This document shows, one piece after another, positions 16,931-27,365 of a stretch of DNA of 64,000 nt. How positions within the stretch are numbered: the stretch's first letter is position 1; each line of letters begins with the position of its first letter. The translations under genes were made by a program, and so were the position numbers. Source of the stretch: Balanoglossus misakiensis (Eukaryota; Hemichordata); NCBI GenBank assembly GCA_040954595.2, contig CM082577.2, positions 14,570,001 to 14,634,000 on the forward strand, in the 5' to 3' direction. The notes under the pieces were generated by a model. It searched no databases. It was not told where the DNA came from and saw only the letters and a program-made list of their open reading frames with translations.

Positions 16931-18256
16931 TTACAGGCAACAACACAGCGATGCAAGCGGTGAACACAGGTCGTTACACAATTGTTTAGCCTTAGAAGGA
17001 AATTGTTGATGAATGTCTTTAACTATGGATTTTTCAACCACAAAATGTATAGGTTCCCTGGACGATTTTATCCCAATATCCTTTTTTTTAATTGGTTGTA
17101 AATTGGCCATGTCCTGAGACGATGGTTTACAAGTCTTGTATGACGTCAAAGACACAACATTATCTATATGATCCAAAAGGCTACCGTTGTTGTTTTTGTG
17201 TAATATTTGTGCGTGTGCATCATCTTGCTCGAAAAGATAGAATGTTACCGACGAAGAATAAATGTCACTTTCGTGAAGATGTGCACGGTCTGGTCCGATT
17301 TCAAAATGTTTTTCGATGACTATTGCGACTCTATCATTACAGTGGTTTTTCATCGCCCTTAACACGGACGGTTGCAGTTGCTGCAGACGCAACGAATCTT
17401 TACGGCTGAAATTCCGTGGGGTCAGAGGATCATCCAAAACAGAGGTTGTGGCGGAACACATGACTGCAACGACTTGTTTTAACAGAGGCAGTAAACCGTC
17501 TTCCGGTGACATTAGGCGATGGATGTAATTTCTGTACGCAGACCGAGTGATGAATGGGTTATTCGTAGACATGCATACTTCATGAATAAACCTCTTTATC
17601 CGCACATACAATTGATCAAACTCTATATATTTTGATTCTTGGGTGATACCAGCGATTATGTTTTTCACCAGAGCAAACAATAGTTGTAGATGTCTTTCCA
17701 GACAACTTATTGCAAATAATGCTGAATAAAAATTGGCCGACAACCACTGTGGTGTAGATTGAATCCAGAAAGGGTCGTCAAAGTCACTGCGTGTACTCAG
17801 TCCATGGCCCGCGAAAGTTTCCACGTCCGTTCTACACTTGACAGCACGTGGTACTTGTAAATGTTTCAGCGAATTCTCGATGGTTACCTTCCATTTTCTC
17901 AACCTCGCATTGTTTATAACATCCACCGTAACGAACGAATGGCATATTCTCCGCAGTGTCCTCATTAATATTTCGTAGAAAGGGTTGTCACTAACATACG
18001 TAACTCCGTCAAATGTCCATGAAAATACGTAGTAATCAAACCGTTCATATTGAATGTATTCCTCCCAATTCCCTTTCAACGTGTCGTCAAATAGCGAAGT
18101 TATAAGTTCTTCATCCTCGACGTCCTTTAACAGAATGTAAACATCTCGCCTATCCCGACAAGTTCCTAAATTGATAATACTTTCCCACTCTTGACAGTTT
18201 TCTTTGCAAGGAACAGGGCCTACTATGAGTTCGGGAGGTTGTTTGACAATATCCAT
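16931..18256 (-). CDS. Large protein, unknown (441 aa)
   Basis: Start taken at ATG 18254-18256; the frame is open seven codons further to a TTG. The protein is soluble-looking, with a Trp/Tyr/Phe-rich N-terminal 120 residues (YDYYVFSWTFDGV-like strands), a helical middle with a hydrophobic helix (SAIFAISCLERHLQLLFALV) and a Cys-rich C-terminal tail (CNDLCSPLASLCCCL) that could be palmitoylated, which would tether it to membranes. No recognised family. It is separated from the next gene by a long gene-poor stretch on its upstream side. Confidence 0.66.
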   Translation of the reverse strand: MDIVKQPPELIVGPVPCKENCQEWESIINLGTCRDRRDVYILLKDVEDEELITSLFDDTLKGNWEEYIQYERFDYYVFSWTFDGVTYVSDNPFYEILMRTLRRICHSFVTVDVINNARLRKWKVTIENSLKHLQVPRAVKCRTDVETFAGHGLSTRSDFDDPFWIQSTPQWLSANFYSALFAISCLERHLQLLFALVKNIIAGITQESKYIEFDQLYVRIKRFIHEVCMSTNNPFITRSAYRNYIHRLMSPEDGLLPLLKQVVAVMCSATTSVLDDPLTPRNFSRKDSLRLQQLQPSVLRAMKNHCNDRVAIVIEKHFEIGPDRAHLHESDIYSSSVTFYLFEQDDAHAQILHKNNNGSLLDHIDNVVSLTSYKTCKPSSQDMANLQPIKKKDIGIKSSREPIHFVVEKSIVKDIHQQFPSKAKQLCNDLCSPLASLCCCL

Positions 18257-19095
18257 AGTCAATTCAAAGACTCTCAAAGCAGTCTGTTAATGGTCTCATA
18301 TTGACGCAAAGTAGAATTACGGCTATGAATAAAAGAATTACTGTTAAATTGATTGTTTTGTCCAAAACGTTTTGAATCTGATATCAACGTGACAGGCGAA
18401 CCATGTCGGGCGAAACTGGCTGATATCAGTAATGTTTACAGTTGTTGCTGATTGGTTGAACCATCTTCAATCATCTGCTCACTTGCAAAACAGAATAACA
18501 AACTGAACAGTATCGGGAATTTCAGAGTTTGGGTGGGAAATTTTCCAACAACATTGTATTGTAGACACACAGAGACACGATTAGAACAGAATATTGAAGG
18601 AGATTGATTATTGATGCGTGTGACATTGCAGAGGGCGTTCAGTTGACTTCAAATACACGGTAGCCACCATGCAAATTTAGTCACCGTTTCCATGGAAAGT
18701 TGAGATGAAGCCAATCACATATTTTGGCGGGGTGGCCGAATGATCGGGGAATACACTATAAAAAAAACAAGACAGTGAACACCCATGTGTTTTCTTTATT
18801 TACATACATTTAAATGCGAACTAAAGACCCCGAACCCAGATAGCCCTTCTATAGACCGGACTTTGAAACAGCCATGCCCCTAATTGTTCTGACCCTAAAA
18901 GATGTACAAGTTGGCACGTTTGTCCTTGAATTAGCTCGTGGATGACATCGACTGTAGTATCATGTCGCGAGTTCGACAGGTATGTTCACGGTGTACCTAC
19001 TTAAACGAGTAGGTTTAATTAAAAGTCACCACAACGCTCAACTACTTTCTACGTAAACGATCGGCGTTCATACTGTTCGAGAAGCTATCAGCAAA
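18257..19095. other. Gene-poor stretch holding a relic of the A20-finger gene
   Basis: About 840 bp with no credible frame. It contains TATA-like motifs (for example ACTATAAAAAAAA near 18758) and the 80-bp relic described separately at 18816-18893. The 200 bp before 19096 probably hold the promoter of the A20-finger gene. Nothing else recognised. Confidence 0.5.
18816..18893 (+). pseudogene. Relic duplicate of part of the A20-finger gene
   Basis: About 80 bases align with 19207-19292 of the downstream gene: the blocks CCCCGAACCCAGATA, GACCGGACTTTG and TTGTTCT are shared, with scattered substitutions and a short gap. It corresponds to the linker between fingers 1 and 2 and has stop codons, so it is an inactive fragment of an older tandem copy. 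Confidence 0.65.
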
Positions 19096-19533
19096 ATGAC
19101 AGAACGGGCCTCTGTTCGAAACGGACAAGTATTTTATGTGTGCACAACGCTAGACTGCGAAGCTGTCGGTTTCAAATCTCTCGATGGACTCTGTTGTAGG
19201 TGTTACGCACTGAAGGCCCCGAACCCAGATAATCCTTGTACAGACCGGACTTTGCAACAGCCACCGGGTAATGCCACCCACTGTTCTTACCCTGCTTGTT
19301 CCAACGTCGCCGTGTCGGAAAATATCCTATTATGCCGTGTATGTCTAACCATCTTAGACGAAAAGGGAAAGACACCCGGCAAAGAAAGACGCATGTCAAC
19401 AATCAAAGAATCCACCACAGAAGACAATCCCTCTGTACCCAAAACTCTGTGCAGGTTTCCGGCTTGTACCCACTTCGGCAACGAAGATTGCGTGGGATAT
19501 TGTAACGAATGTTATAAAGTGTTGACGAAATAA
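19096..19533 (+). CDS. Triple A20-type zinc-finger protein
   Basis: 145 aa, ATG 19096. Three copies of exactly the same Cys spacing, C-x4-C-x11-C-x2-C, lie at residues 16-36, 63-83 and 119-139. The third (C119...FGN...GYCNECY) matches the A20-type zinc finger best, including the FGN and GxCxxCY signatures; the second lacks the final Tyr. A20 fingers bind ubiquitin and occur in TNFAIP3/A20, Rabex-5 and the ZFAND family. There is no AN1 finger or OTU domain here. The arrangement suggests a small ubiquitin-binding regulator, possibly captured from a host. A role in modulating ubiquitin or NF-kB signalling is inference. An older partial copy lies upstream. Confidence 0.75.
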   Translation: MTERASVRNGQVFYVCTTLDCEAVGFKSLDGLCCRCYALKAPNPDNPCTDRTLQQPPGNATHCSYPACSNVAVSENILLCRVCLTILDEKGKTPGKERRMSTIKESTTEDNPSVPKTLCRFPACTHFGNEDCVGYCNECYKVLTK

Positions 19534-19678
19534 TAGGATTTGACGCTTCCATAGTTTCGTTGTGGACACACTTGACAGCATTCAAAAACTGGCAATAAAA
19601 TGACCAACATAACTAATATTTTTTTCGTCTATTGTCTTTTGTAGTAAGGTCGCAATGCTTTCCCAGCATGCACGTGTC

Positions 19679-20554
19679 TCATTTGATCCCCGTGCATGAC
19701 TTGTTAAAGACATGTCTTCGACGACAGTATGTGGACTTCCCATATTTATGTGCTGTTATCTTCGGATTTAGTTTGTGAAGATGGTATTTAAGTTCGCAGT
19801 AAAATAATGCAATTTCTGATTCCATAATTTTTAGAACAGTCTTCAGTAGTGGCCAACATCTCGTTAAAACAACCACTAATATTATTCCTTTATACAAGAG
19901 AAATTCGAACACGTATTGGAGGCCAGCCACGGCGCAAATATCGGTCATGACAGTAGGGTTGCAATCTCCACGAAGTGACACCCAAAAAAGTAACTGAAGT
20001 GGGTAGTACATGACATATCTCGAAAGTGTAATACTTTTGTACCACTGCAAATCTGCACACAACCCACCGGCCCCGACACCTCTCTGTATCCAATAAATGA
20101 CATCTTGCCACCAATTGCGGATGTTCGCGCAACCACCACGTGTGTTGAGAGCTGCCATGGCATCGAATATGTCCATATGCCAAGCGATTTCCGAATGAAT
20201 AGGTTTTCCAGAAAAACAATGTCCTTCAAAACACCTTTTGAATTTCTCAAAACCTACGGCTAAAGGATCTATGATTCCTCTCAAATCTTTCACAATAGCG
20301 CTCAAAACAACACCTAAACCACCAGTGATTTCCTTGAACAACTTCACGAGAAACAATCCTATGATTGAAACGACAGCTGTTGCCAGCGCGATGTACAAAT
20401 ATGAATTCCAAGGTGCAAATCTGTAAAGAGTCCGACATACAGCTTTTGTGAGATGCCAAGCGGAAAGCTGGTGTTTCACAGTATCCTTATGTCTGTATAT
20501 CTGAGCCTCGTACTGGTACACGACTTTATCGTCTGCCTTGTGCCCTAAAACCAT
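19679..20554 (-). CDS. Multi-pass membrane protein, unknown
   Basis: 291 aa from ATG 20552-20554; the frame opens 13 codons further to a GTG. Hydrophobic stretches at about residues 52-71 (IALATAVVSIIGLFLV), 187-200 and 219-242 (VFEFLLYKGIILVVVL) predict two or three passes. The region between the first two contains six Cys and a Gly/Trp-rich part, probably lumenal. The basic C-terminal tail (RRRHVFNKSC) is likely cytosolic. It is divergent from the terminase gene, with only 72 bp between the two starts. Candidate envelope or assembly protein; function not identifiable. Confidence 0.66.
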   Translation of the reverse strand: MVLGHKADDKVVYQYEAQIYRHKDTVKHQLSAWHLTKAVCRTLYRFAPWNSYLYIALATAVVSIIGLFLVKLFKEITGGLGVVLSAIVKDLRGIIDPLAVGFEKFKRCFEGHCFSGKPIHSEIAWHMDIFDAMAALNTRGGCANIRNWWQDVIYWIQRGVGAGGLCADLQWYKSITLSRYVMYYPLQLLFWVSLRGDCNPTVMTDICAVAGLQYVFEFLLYKGIILVVVLTRCWPLLKTVLKIMESEIALFYCELKYHLHKLNPKITAHKYGKSTYCRRRHVFNKSCTGIK

Positions 20555-20626
20555 GGCGCCCAGTGGTATCTCAAGATATAATATATTTATCACGTTATTA
20601 ATGTGTAAAAATATTCTCTACCGGTC

Positions 20627-21331
20627 ATGGAGGCAGACAAGCTCAGCCCATTTGTCAGAGATGCCCAGAGAATGGACGCTCTCATTACACAGTGTAGACA
20701 ACAACAAGACCAACTTAGGGGTGTGTTTTTAAGAAAACACGCGTACAAGGAAAACTATATGTTTTCTCGCGTTGAAGACGTAGACGCGAGACTGTCTTTA
20801 ATGAAAAGGGCTATACAAACCATCCGATTGTTATGCAAGGGGAAACAATTTACGTTCGAACCTTTCCAGGAGGAGATGTGTAGGGCCATAATGTTAAGTC
20901 GCTTACGACATTTTTTTGGTGAGGAATCTAAAAAGTTTTTCTTGCCTGTGATGAAATACCTAGGTATAATTTCAGCACACTTTGACGAGCGAACATGCGA
21001 CAGAATCAACCTATCGAGAGTACGTAGCCAAATAGAAGAATATAACCATAAGTTTATCGTTGTCATGGTACCGAGACGCTCTGGTAAAAATGCCACCGCG
21101 CAAATTATTGCCACGACACTTTTATTGTACGAACCAAATTGTTCAATCATAGTTTGGGCTCAAGACATGAACTGTGCGTTACTGAACAAAGAAGGTATAT
21201 GTGAAAATCTATCGCTGCTCAAGACAATATCTGACATACCATTCGATTTTCGCGTTTCCGGGGATACGGTGACAGTCGTAAGATGTGATGGTAGTAAAGG
21301 CACTCTGCGCGTAAAGCCTAATTCGCCTAAT
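20627..21331 (+). CDS. Terminase large subunit, ATPase exon (herpesvirus-type), 5' part only
   Basis: 235 codons, ATG 20627. Residues about 130-225 carry the ATPase core: a Walker A in the herpesvirus form VPRRSGKN (148-155), preceded by the hydrophobic strand KFIVVM and followed by the adenine-motif-like segment and strands up to the end of the exon. Terminase large subunits use ATP to pump DNA into capsids through the portal. The frame reads into a perfect splice donor (AAT|GTAAGT, GT at 21332) and then stops within about 110 bases, as expected for a spliced gene; herpesvirus terminase genes are typically interrupted this way. Walker B and the nuclease domain should be on a later exon, which I cannot find in the window. 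Confidence 0.82.
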
Positions 21332-21908
21332 GTAAGTGTAAACACATTCCATCTACTATTATGTATTTGCATTGTATCCAGTTTACATTTTGTGTTCAAT
21401 ATTTATTTCATTATTGCGTACACTTGGATGGTCATCTCAATGTAGTTGTATTTGTAGAGGCCTATGGCAACTGGCCATGGCGAAAAGATAAAGGTGCCAC
21501 GCTCGACACTCTATCACTATTTGATTTACGTTTGTGTATGGGTTCGAATGGCACAAAAGTCACAGGACGCAAATGTTTAGATCACAGTGTATCATTTTAT
21601 TGCGTGTCATACCGATATACAAAGTTAGTACGTACAATTAAACGCTTTCTTAAAGAGTCAGTCAGTGTACTAATCTCAAAATGTGGTCGCTATCCATTCA
21701 CACATGGATCATGCTTCCTTTGTCCCAATGATCGTAAAATTCATCCCATCACACCTGTTTAGATGTGTACAAATCAGCCGTCGAGAGTTCACAAATACTA
21801 TTCTACTTAATCGCCATATAATGGTCACGAGAGGGCGCCGTCGCTTGCTGTTTTGTTAGTACAGCACAGGTCAATCAAGGTCATCTATTGTGTTCTGTCA
21901 CAGTCCGT
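21332..21908. other. Putative terminase intron and downstream region without recognised exon
   Basis: It begins with the GTAAGTG donor. An AG acceptor follows at about 21457 (TTTGTAG), but the sequence after it does not read as a Walker B or nuclease segment in any frame. A plus-strand open frame of 133 codons (21361-21762) has no terminase signature. It may be intron, non-viral insertion or a diverged exon. Confidence 0.45.
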
Positions 21909-23981
21909 TCAATTGGCAAATGCGAGGCAATTCATTCTTCGCGCTTGGCTGGCACACGACACTGCGTCAGTGGGTAGTTTAAGATGATCATATATTTCAT
22001 CAAATCGACGTTTAAACGACTCTTGCATCACCGCTACATTTCTTTGGTGCATTTCCATTTGCCTGGCCTGGGACGCGACCGTCTGCGTTAACTCATCTAC
22101 TTTCGAATTGAGCTGTGCCTTATCAGACTCCAATTGGACTATGCGCATTTCTCGCTCTTTTAGCATAGCCATTACATTCTCCGCGGCTGCTGATTGCTCC
22201 CTACAGTTTTCCAACTCGGAACGGAGCGACTCGATAGCAGCTGCTTGTTCCGCACTATGTTCTTGGTGACGTGAAATGGCATTGTACAGACAAGCGCCCT
22301 GTTTCGAGTTGAGAAACTGTACGATAGCTTGAAAGTTCTCATGACTATTCCTTGTACGGGGGCTGTCTTTCACAAATTCTTTCAATAGTTGACATTCTAT
22401 AGTGGCGATCGTGATATCGCGTTCTGTTTTCTTGAGTAGGCGACTACCGACCTTTTTCGACATGCCTGATGTGATCTCGTCAACGCCGAATACAACAGTG
22501 GCGCCTGCCAACACCGAGGACATGGCAGTGACGTAGCAACCTAACACAGTATAGCCGAATTTATCATACTGTGTGCACAAGTCGACGCGTGAAGAGTTGG
22601 AATATTGCGGTTTTGAGCGAATGATTCGGGCCACGGTGGAAACAATCGCACTATTCTGACATGGTTCGTTGTTTTGACCGGATAATCCTAACGGACACTT
22701 GAATTTAGTTCCAGATCTGCTTTCTATCAGTTTTATTGCGATTCGTTTTGTTGGGCCAGACGATTCGATTACTTCAATGGTTGGGTTGTCCGGGATAATT
22801 GCGTCGTTAGAAACGGTTACATTTATCACTTTGCAATCTTCTAAGGGTTTCATAATCTTAAACCAATAAATTGTCGCTGGATACACTTGTTCACCAACGT
22901 GCATGTAGTACAAATTGTTCTTTAATTGTGGGGGCAATTTATCGCAATCTCCATACAGCACAGGCATCCCAACCACAGCCGCGGCAGAATTTATGTCATC
23001 CTCTGTCGACAGTTGAATCAAAGGAGGGGTTTTCGAGTCCAAGAAATCGCATACATAATTCTTGTTCCGTTTACAGTCTTTCATTCGCTTGCGCTTGGCA
23101 GTTACCGAAGTATTGTCTCCCAACAGCGAAAACTGATCGTTTCCACATTGCACAGTAATAAGGTTCCAGGCCTCTTTCGGAGATAGCACGTGATAATGCC
23201 CGTCTTTCATTAAAGCGATGCACGGAAAATCATTGCTTTGACCTTTCTGTAACATGTATGATATAGGTGTTCTGATTGCGTCGTGAAACTCTTTCATACA
23301 GTCATTATCGCTTGTGTATAATGACAGAATAGCACCAAAATTGCCGCGAATGGTCAAATGGCGTTCCGCGTCGTTCGATTGGTCTGGTATTAAATCCTGA
23401 GTATAAGACATCGGACTTTGTGCGTCGAGCGGGGGGTGAATTTCAGCGGCAGATGCGCGAATTTCCTCTGGAACTTGATAACTGGTGCATGGATGAGAAA
23501 CTGCAGTGGCATTCTCTGACGGCCCCGGGTTATATTGTTCAGTGTGGTTGTCGGATCCACCGTGCCGGTCCGCGTGATAGAACGGAGAAGAGTCTATCGA
23601 ACTGGGTTCATTATGGACTAAGAATTCGGTCGTTGCCTCTGTGGCATTCACGCTCGGGGCCTGACGGGTATGATCTGATACGCCTAGCAACAAATCTATG
23701 ATGTTTGGAGACTCGTTCACCATTTCGGCCGAAAAATCTTGTTCAATATCGTCTCCAAATAAAAAGTCTTGGACGGTGGTATAAGGCTCATCGCTCGATA
23801 TATCAGGAGCCATTTCTACATCACAAGCCTGTATGACAAAAAATGAGGAAATGTATTAACAGTTGTGCGAAGACACAGTGGGTTAACAAACAAAATGCGT
23901 TTAATGTGTATATGTACTCACGGGAATTTGAACCTGTCGGAGTACCGTCTGTAGAAAATCACTATAATCGGTTTGAGCCAT
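21909..23981 (-). CDS. Two-exon coiled-coil protein (659 aa), founder of a duplicated family
   Basis: Exon 2 (21909-23828) is open for 640 codons; exon 1 (23922-23981) encodes 20 residues starting at ATG 23979-23981. The donor GTGAGTAC and acceptor CATACAG leave a 93-bp intron in phase 0, and the upstream frame joins cleanly, so the true start is probably here rather than the internal ATG at 23811-23813. A TATAAAG lies about 37 bp upstream. The protein has a Ser/Asp-rich disordered N-terminal 150 residues, a globular central domain (about 170-470) that also occurs in the gene at 24391-26863, and a long C-terminal coiled coil (about 530-640). Function unknown; probably structural or DNA-associated. 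Confidence 0.65.
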
Positions 23982-24390
23982 CTTCAATAATAAGCTGTAC
24001 TCGTGGTTGACGTTCGCTTTATACATGTGCAACGTGTGTTCACATCAACATGCATGGGTTAAATTCATGTATGTTGTTGTGTATCCATCCCAGTTTACGT
24101 GTAGGCCGTCGCGATCACGTGACAAAATACGAGGTCATTATTACCACCACAAGCTACATATAAGCTGCCGTGACCACGTTATGTGTATGTATTTGTATGT
24201 ATAAATTACTTCATGTACGTGATGTGTAACTATAAAGGTGATGTAGTTACATCGAGACACCATCTTAGTACACACACACTGCACAACTTGCATAAAATGT
24301 AGTTCATACACGTATACAAGCACGGTGTTTTGTATCAAAAATAGTTTAATAACAGCTATTCTACAATGACTTTAACAACCACTGTAAGTA
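23982..24390. promoter_or_regulatory. Upstream region of the two-exon gene
   Basis: About 400 bp. It contains the TATAAAG (minus strand, about 24017-24023) serving the two-exon gene, a plus-strand TATAAAGG (about 24225) with no good gene after it, and short GTGT-rich sequence. No repeats of note. Confidence 0.4.
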
Positions 24391-26863
24391 TCATTCTGTC
24401 AAGTTCATTTTTTCGTCTAGGCCAGGGACCATCTTACACATTTCGGATAATGCTAGAGCTAATATTCTGTTTTCCAGTTCTATATTGGATATTTTATCTA
24501 TGGGGTTGTTTTCAAAATCTGTAACGCTTTCGTCATCATGCAACAACAATTTGAACCACAAAATAATCGCTACGTATGAGTCACCTTCGAAATTGATGAC
24601 GGATATTGAGTCATTTGCATAATCAGATATATCACATAGTACCGGCATTCCAAACTTCGCATACAACCACCTGTTGGATCCTTCAACAAAACGGTCTGTT
24701 TTAAGTCTGGGTGTCTGTTCTACAAAATTACCTAACGCACGTGGGTTTGTAGTTAACCCAAGTTCACGAAGGATATCATGGCTATTTTGCAAAACCATGG
24801 ATTCTACCGCGTCTAAATAATGCATGGCTTGTACACTGCCATCTTCCCTTAGGAAAAGGGTTGAACACCTATCAACACCAGGAGTAGCTAAAGCTTCCAG
24901 CGAAACAGTACACGCACTGGGGACTGATTGCCAAACTCCTCCACGTTGTTTATAAAAAGCTATGTATTCTTTGAAACACGACCCGTGTGCTTGTATCGTT
25001 TTTATTTTATTTAACAGTATCATTGGATGGTGATTTTGCGACCTCCGGTGTGTTGATTGGTGAACATCCTCAGAGACGACCTAAACAGTTGCATTGATAG
25101 AGAGGAAGATAGAAAGAGTGGTTTAGTGGAAAGTAATATTTAGTCAAATGTTGGCAACCCGATTTACATGTAGAATGACATGTACGTACCTCAGTTGTAT
25201 TTTCAGTAGATATATCCCGGGATGAATCGTCGGGTTCATGAATAGGCGTTTCCGTATGTTGTTCTTGGATCACACGAACCTACAAAAAAACAAACAAAAG
25301 TGTAACATTTTTAACATTGCTTGGGACCACTCCGCTTAATGGTTAGCACACACACACACAATCGCTGGCTCGCCGTTGACTGGACCAGCGCGCCCTCAAC
25401 CGTTAACAAACAAACGAACACCGCTTCGCAATGTCCCAGCGTAAATCTCTCTTGACAGTAAAGTTTAATTGGCGGTCCACGGGATACTAATTAAACAGTT
25501 TTCAAAGCAATGAAGCCCTTACACGGAGGCGTGAAAAACTAATTGTCCGCCTCGAGCTAGCTAAGTATTCGGCTTCAACCGACTCGCCATTTTTAAGCGC
25601 AGCCAGATAGTAGCGCGTGTTAACCCCCCCCCCCCCCCCACCCCAACCAAATCAGCGACGAACCTTCAATGCCGGCTGACTGGTAGCAGAAAACACAAAC
25701 GACCTTGAATCACACCACGACAGTAGTCGGGTCTGTGAGCACCCCCAAACGCAAATTTATCGGCGAAAAACTACGGGAGCTTTTTGAAACAGCGACACTG
25801 GCTCGCTGTTGACTGTACCAGCGCGCCCTCAACCGTTAACAAACAAACGAACACCGCTTCGCAATGTCCCAGCGTAAATCTCTCTTGACAGTCAAGTTTA
25901 ATTGGCGGTCCACGGGATACTAAAATGATCGACCCAGAAGTGGCCAGTAACGTTTGAATTCCTAATTTGCATACAGTTCCCCAACTTTGTTTAGCAATTT
26001 GCAACCCATTTCTGACAATAATTCACCCCAGGCACATTACTGGTACTATGAGTTTACTACGTGTGATTTTTCATGAAGTTTTAAGAAATTCTTTACCTTC
26101 ACTGACAAAATGTCAACGTGACCTTGAAGTTACAACTTTTGTAAACAAATATCTGCCATACCCACACAAAAATTAACCCCTCATGTTTTAGAAACATTAT
26201 TAAAACCCTCTATTCATCATTTTGACACGAATACAATCCCCCCCTCCCCTTCAACTTGAAAGAGTTATCGCTGCCCGAGTTGTAGGTAGATCAAAATGCA
26301 AGTCATCGAGAGCTATTTGAGCCATAGATAAACAATGCGTAAATTTCTGCTGTATTTAGATAATAATCGCGGTCTCTACGTCAGTCGACAACTTTTGCCG
26401 GGCCGTTGATACTTGCCATAACGTAATTCGAATTGTATATTTGCCATAGCGCTACAAATCTCATTCACCTGACATGTCTTATTTCGGGCCACCAACACGT
26501 TTTTGACAAATAGTTTACGATACAAGTCGATTGAAATGTGGCAAATAAATGTTGAATTAAACGTACGTACCAGTTCTGTATCTCCGCCGGACAGATATAT
26601 GTTGAAATCATTGGATCGACAAATCGGTGTTTCCTCTTGCAGTTCACGGAGAAGGCGGTTCTAATAACAACAAATACCATAAAAAAATATTTGATAACAT
26701 TGGATGAAGTTGTTAAATTCTCACAAAATCTATTTTACCTCATTTACATTGACAAGAGTATTTGATACATCTCTGCACACTCTGGTGAGAATAAAAAACT
26801 TACGTAATCATCTTGCCCTAGTAATGATTCGGATATATTTTCATCCAGCCCAATCAAATCCAT
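24391..26863 (-). CDS. Four-exon paralogue of the 21909-23981 gene (309 aa)
   Basis: Exons, in coding order: 26804-26863, 26571-26660, 25190-25279, 24391-25080 (60, 90, 90 and 690 bases). All have consensus GT...AG borders and all introns are phase 0. A TATAAATA lies about 57 bp upstream of the ATG. The last exon aligns with the central domain of the neighbouring 659-aa protein (shared MPVL...YW/WFK segments) but lacks its coiled-coil tail. The two 90-base exons resemble each other (both contain a xETPI core), indicating exon duplication. As in the neighbour, the first exon has exactly 20 codons. The longest intron (25280-26570) contains repetitive sequence found elsewhere in the host-like part. 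Function unknown. Confidence 0.55.
25366..25923. repeat. Direct repeat of about 125 bp inside the long intron
   Basis: Bases about 25366-25490 and 25799-25923 are nearly identical (starting CTGGCTCGCCGTTGACTG and ending at the GGGATACTAA block), separated by about 430 bp that includes a C homopolymer near 25626. Both copies are in the same orientation. This may be part of a tandemly duplicated transposon fragment. Confidence 0.75.
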
Positions 26864-27365
26864 GTTGTCTGATAACAGTTTATACCAAGAAAATGGTAGC
26901 AACATGAAGACAACCCTAATATTTATACAAGAACACTTCAGAAGTTAATTAAAATCACATGTAGGCACTTGACGACAATTATTCATGCCATCAGACAGAA
27001 AATGACATTAGTTGGTCTCTCGTGTATAATTGTTTGACTCGAATATTGAAACTTGACGACAGACATTGGACATGGTGCAACGCAAACGCTTGAACTTGCC
27101 AGTAACGTTTGCATTCCTCATTTGCATACAGTTCTGGCAATTATTTCACCCCGGGCACATTACTGGCACTATGAGTGTACTACATGTGATTTTTCATTAA
27201 GTTTTATCAAGAAGAATTTCTTTACTTCCACTGACAAAATTGTGAACACGAAATTCAAAGTGACCTTGAAGGTAACAAAAACAAAAAACAAAGAAAAAAA
27301 AAATATCTGCCATACCCACACAAAAATTAACCCCCTCAGGTTTTAGAAACATTATTAAACTCATC
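25944..27365. repeat. Dispersed host-type repeat, two copies
   Basis: About 270 bp beginning with GCCAGTAACGTTTG and containing the CATACCCACACAAAAATTAACCCC block occur at about 25944-26215 (inside the intron) and 27083-27365 (upstream of the gene). The copies differ by small indels and substitutions. They tie the intron of the virus-like gene to the surrounding repetitive DNA. Confidence 0.65.

Noticed and set aside
21361-21762. 133-codon plus-strand open frame after the terminase donor, considered as terminase exon 2
   Set aside because: No Walker B, C-motif or nuclease residues in this or in adjacent registers; the frame begins inside the predicted intron.
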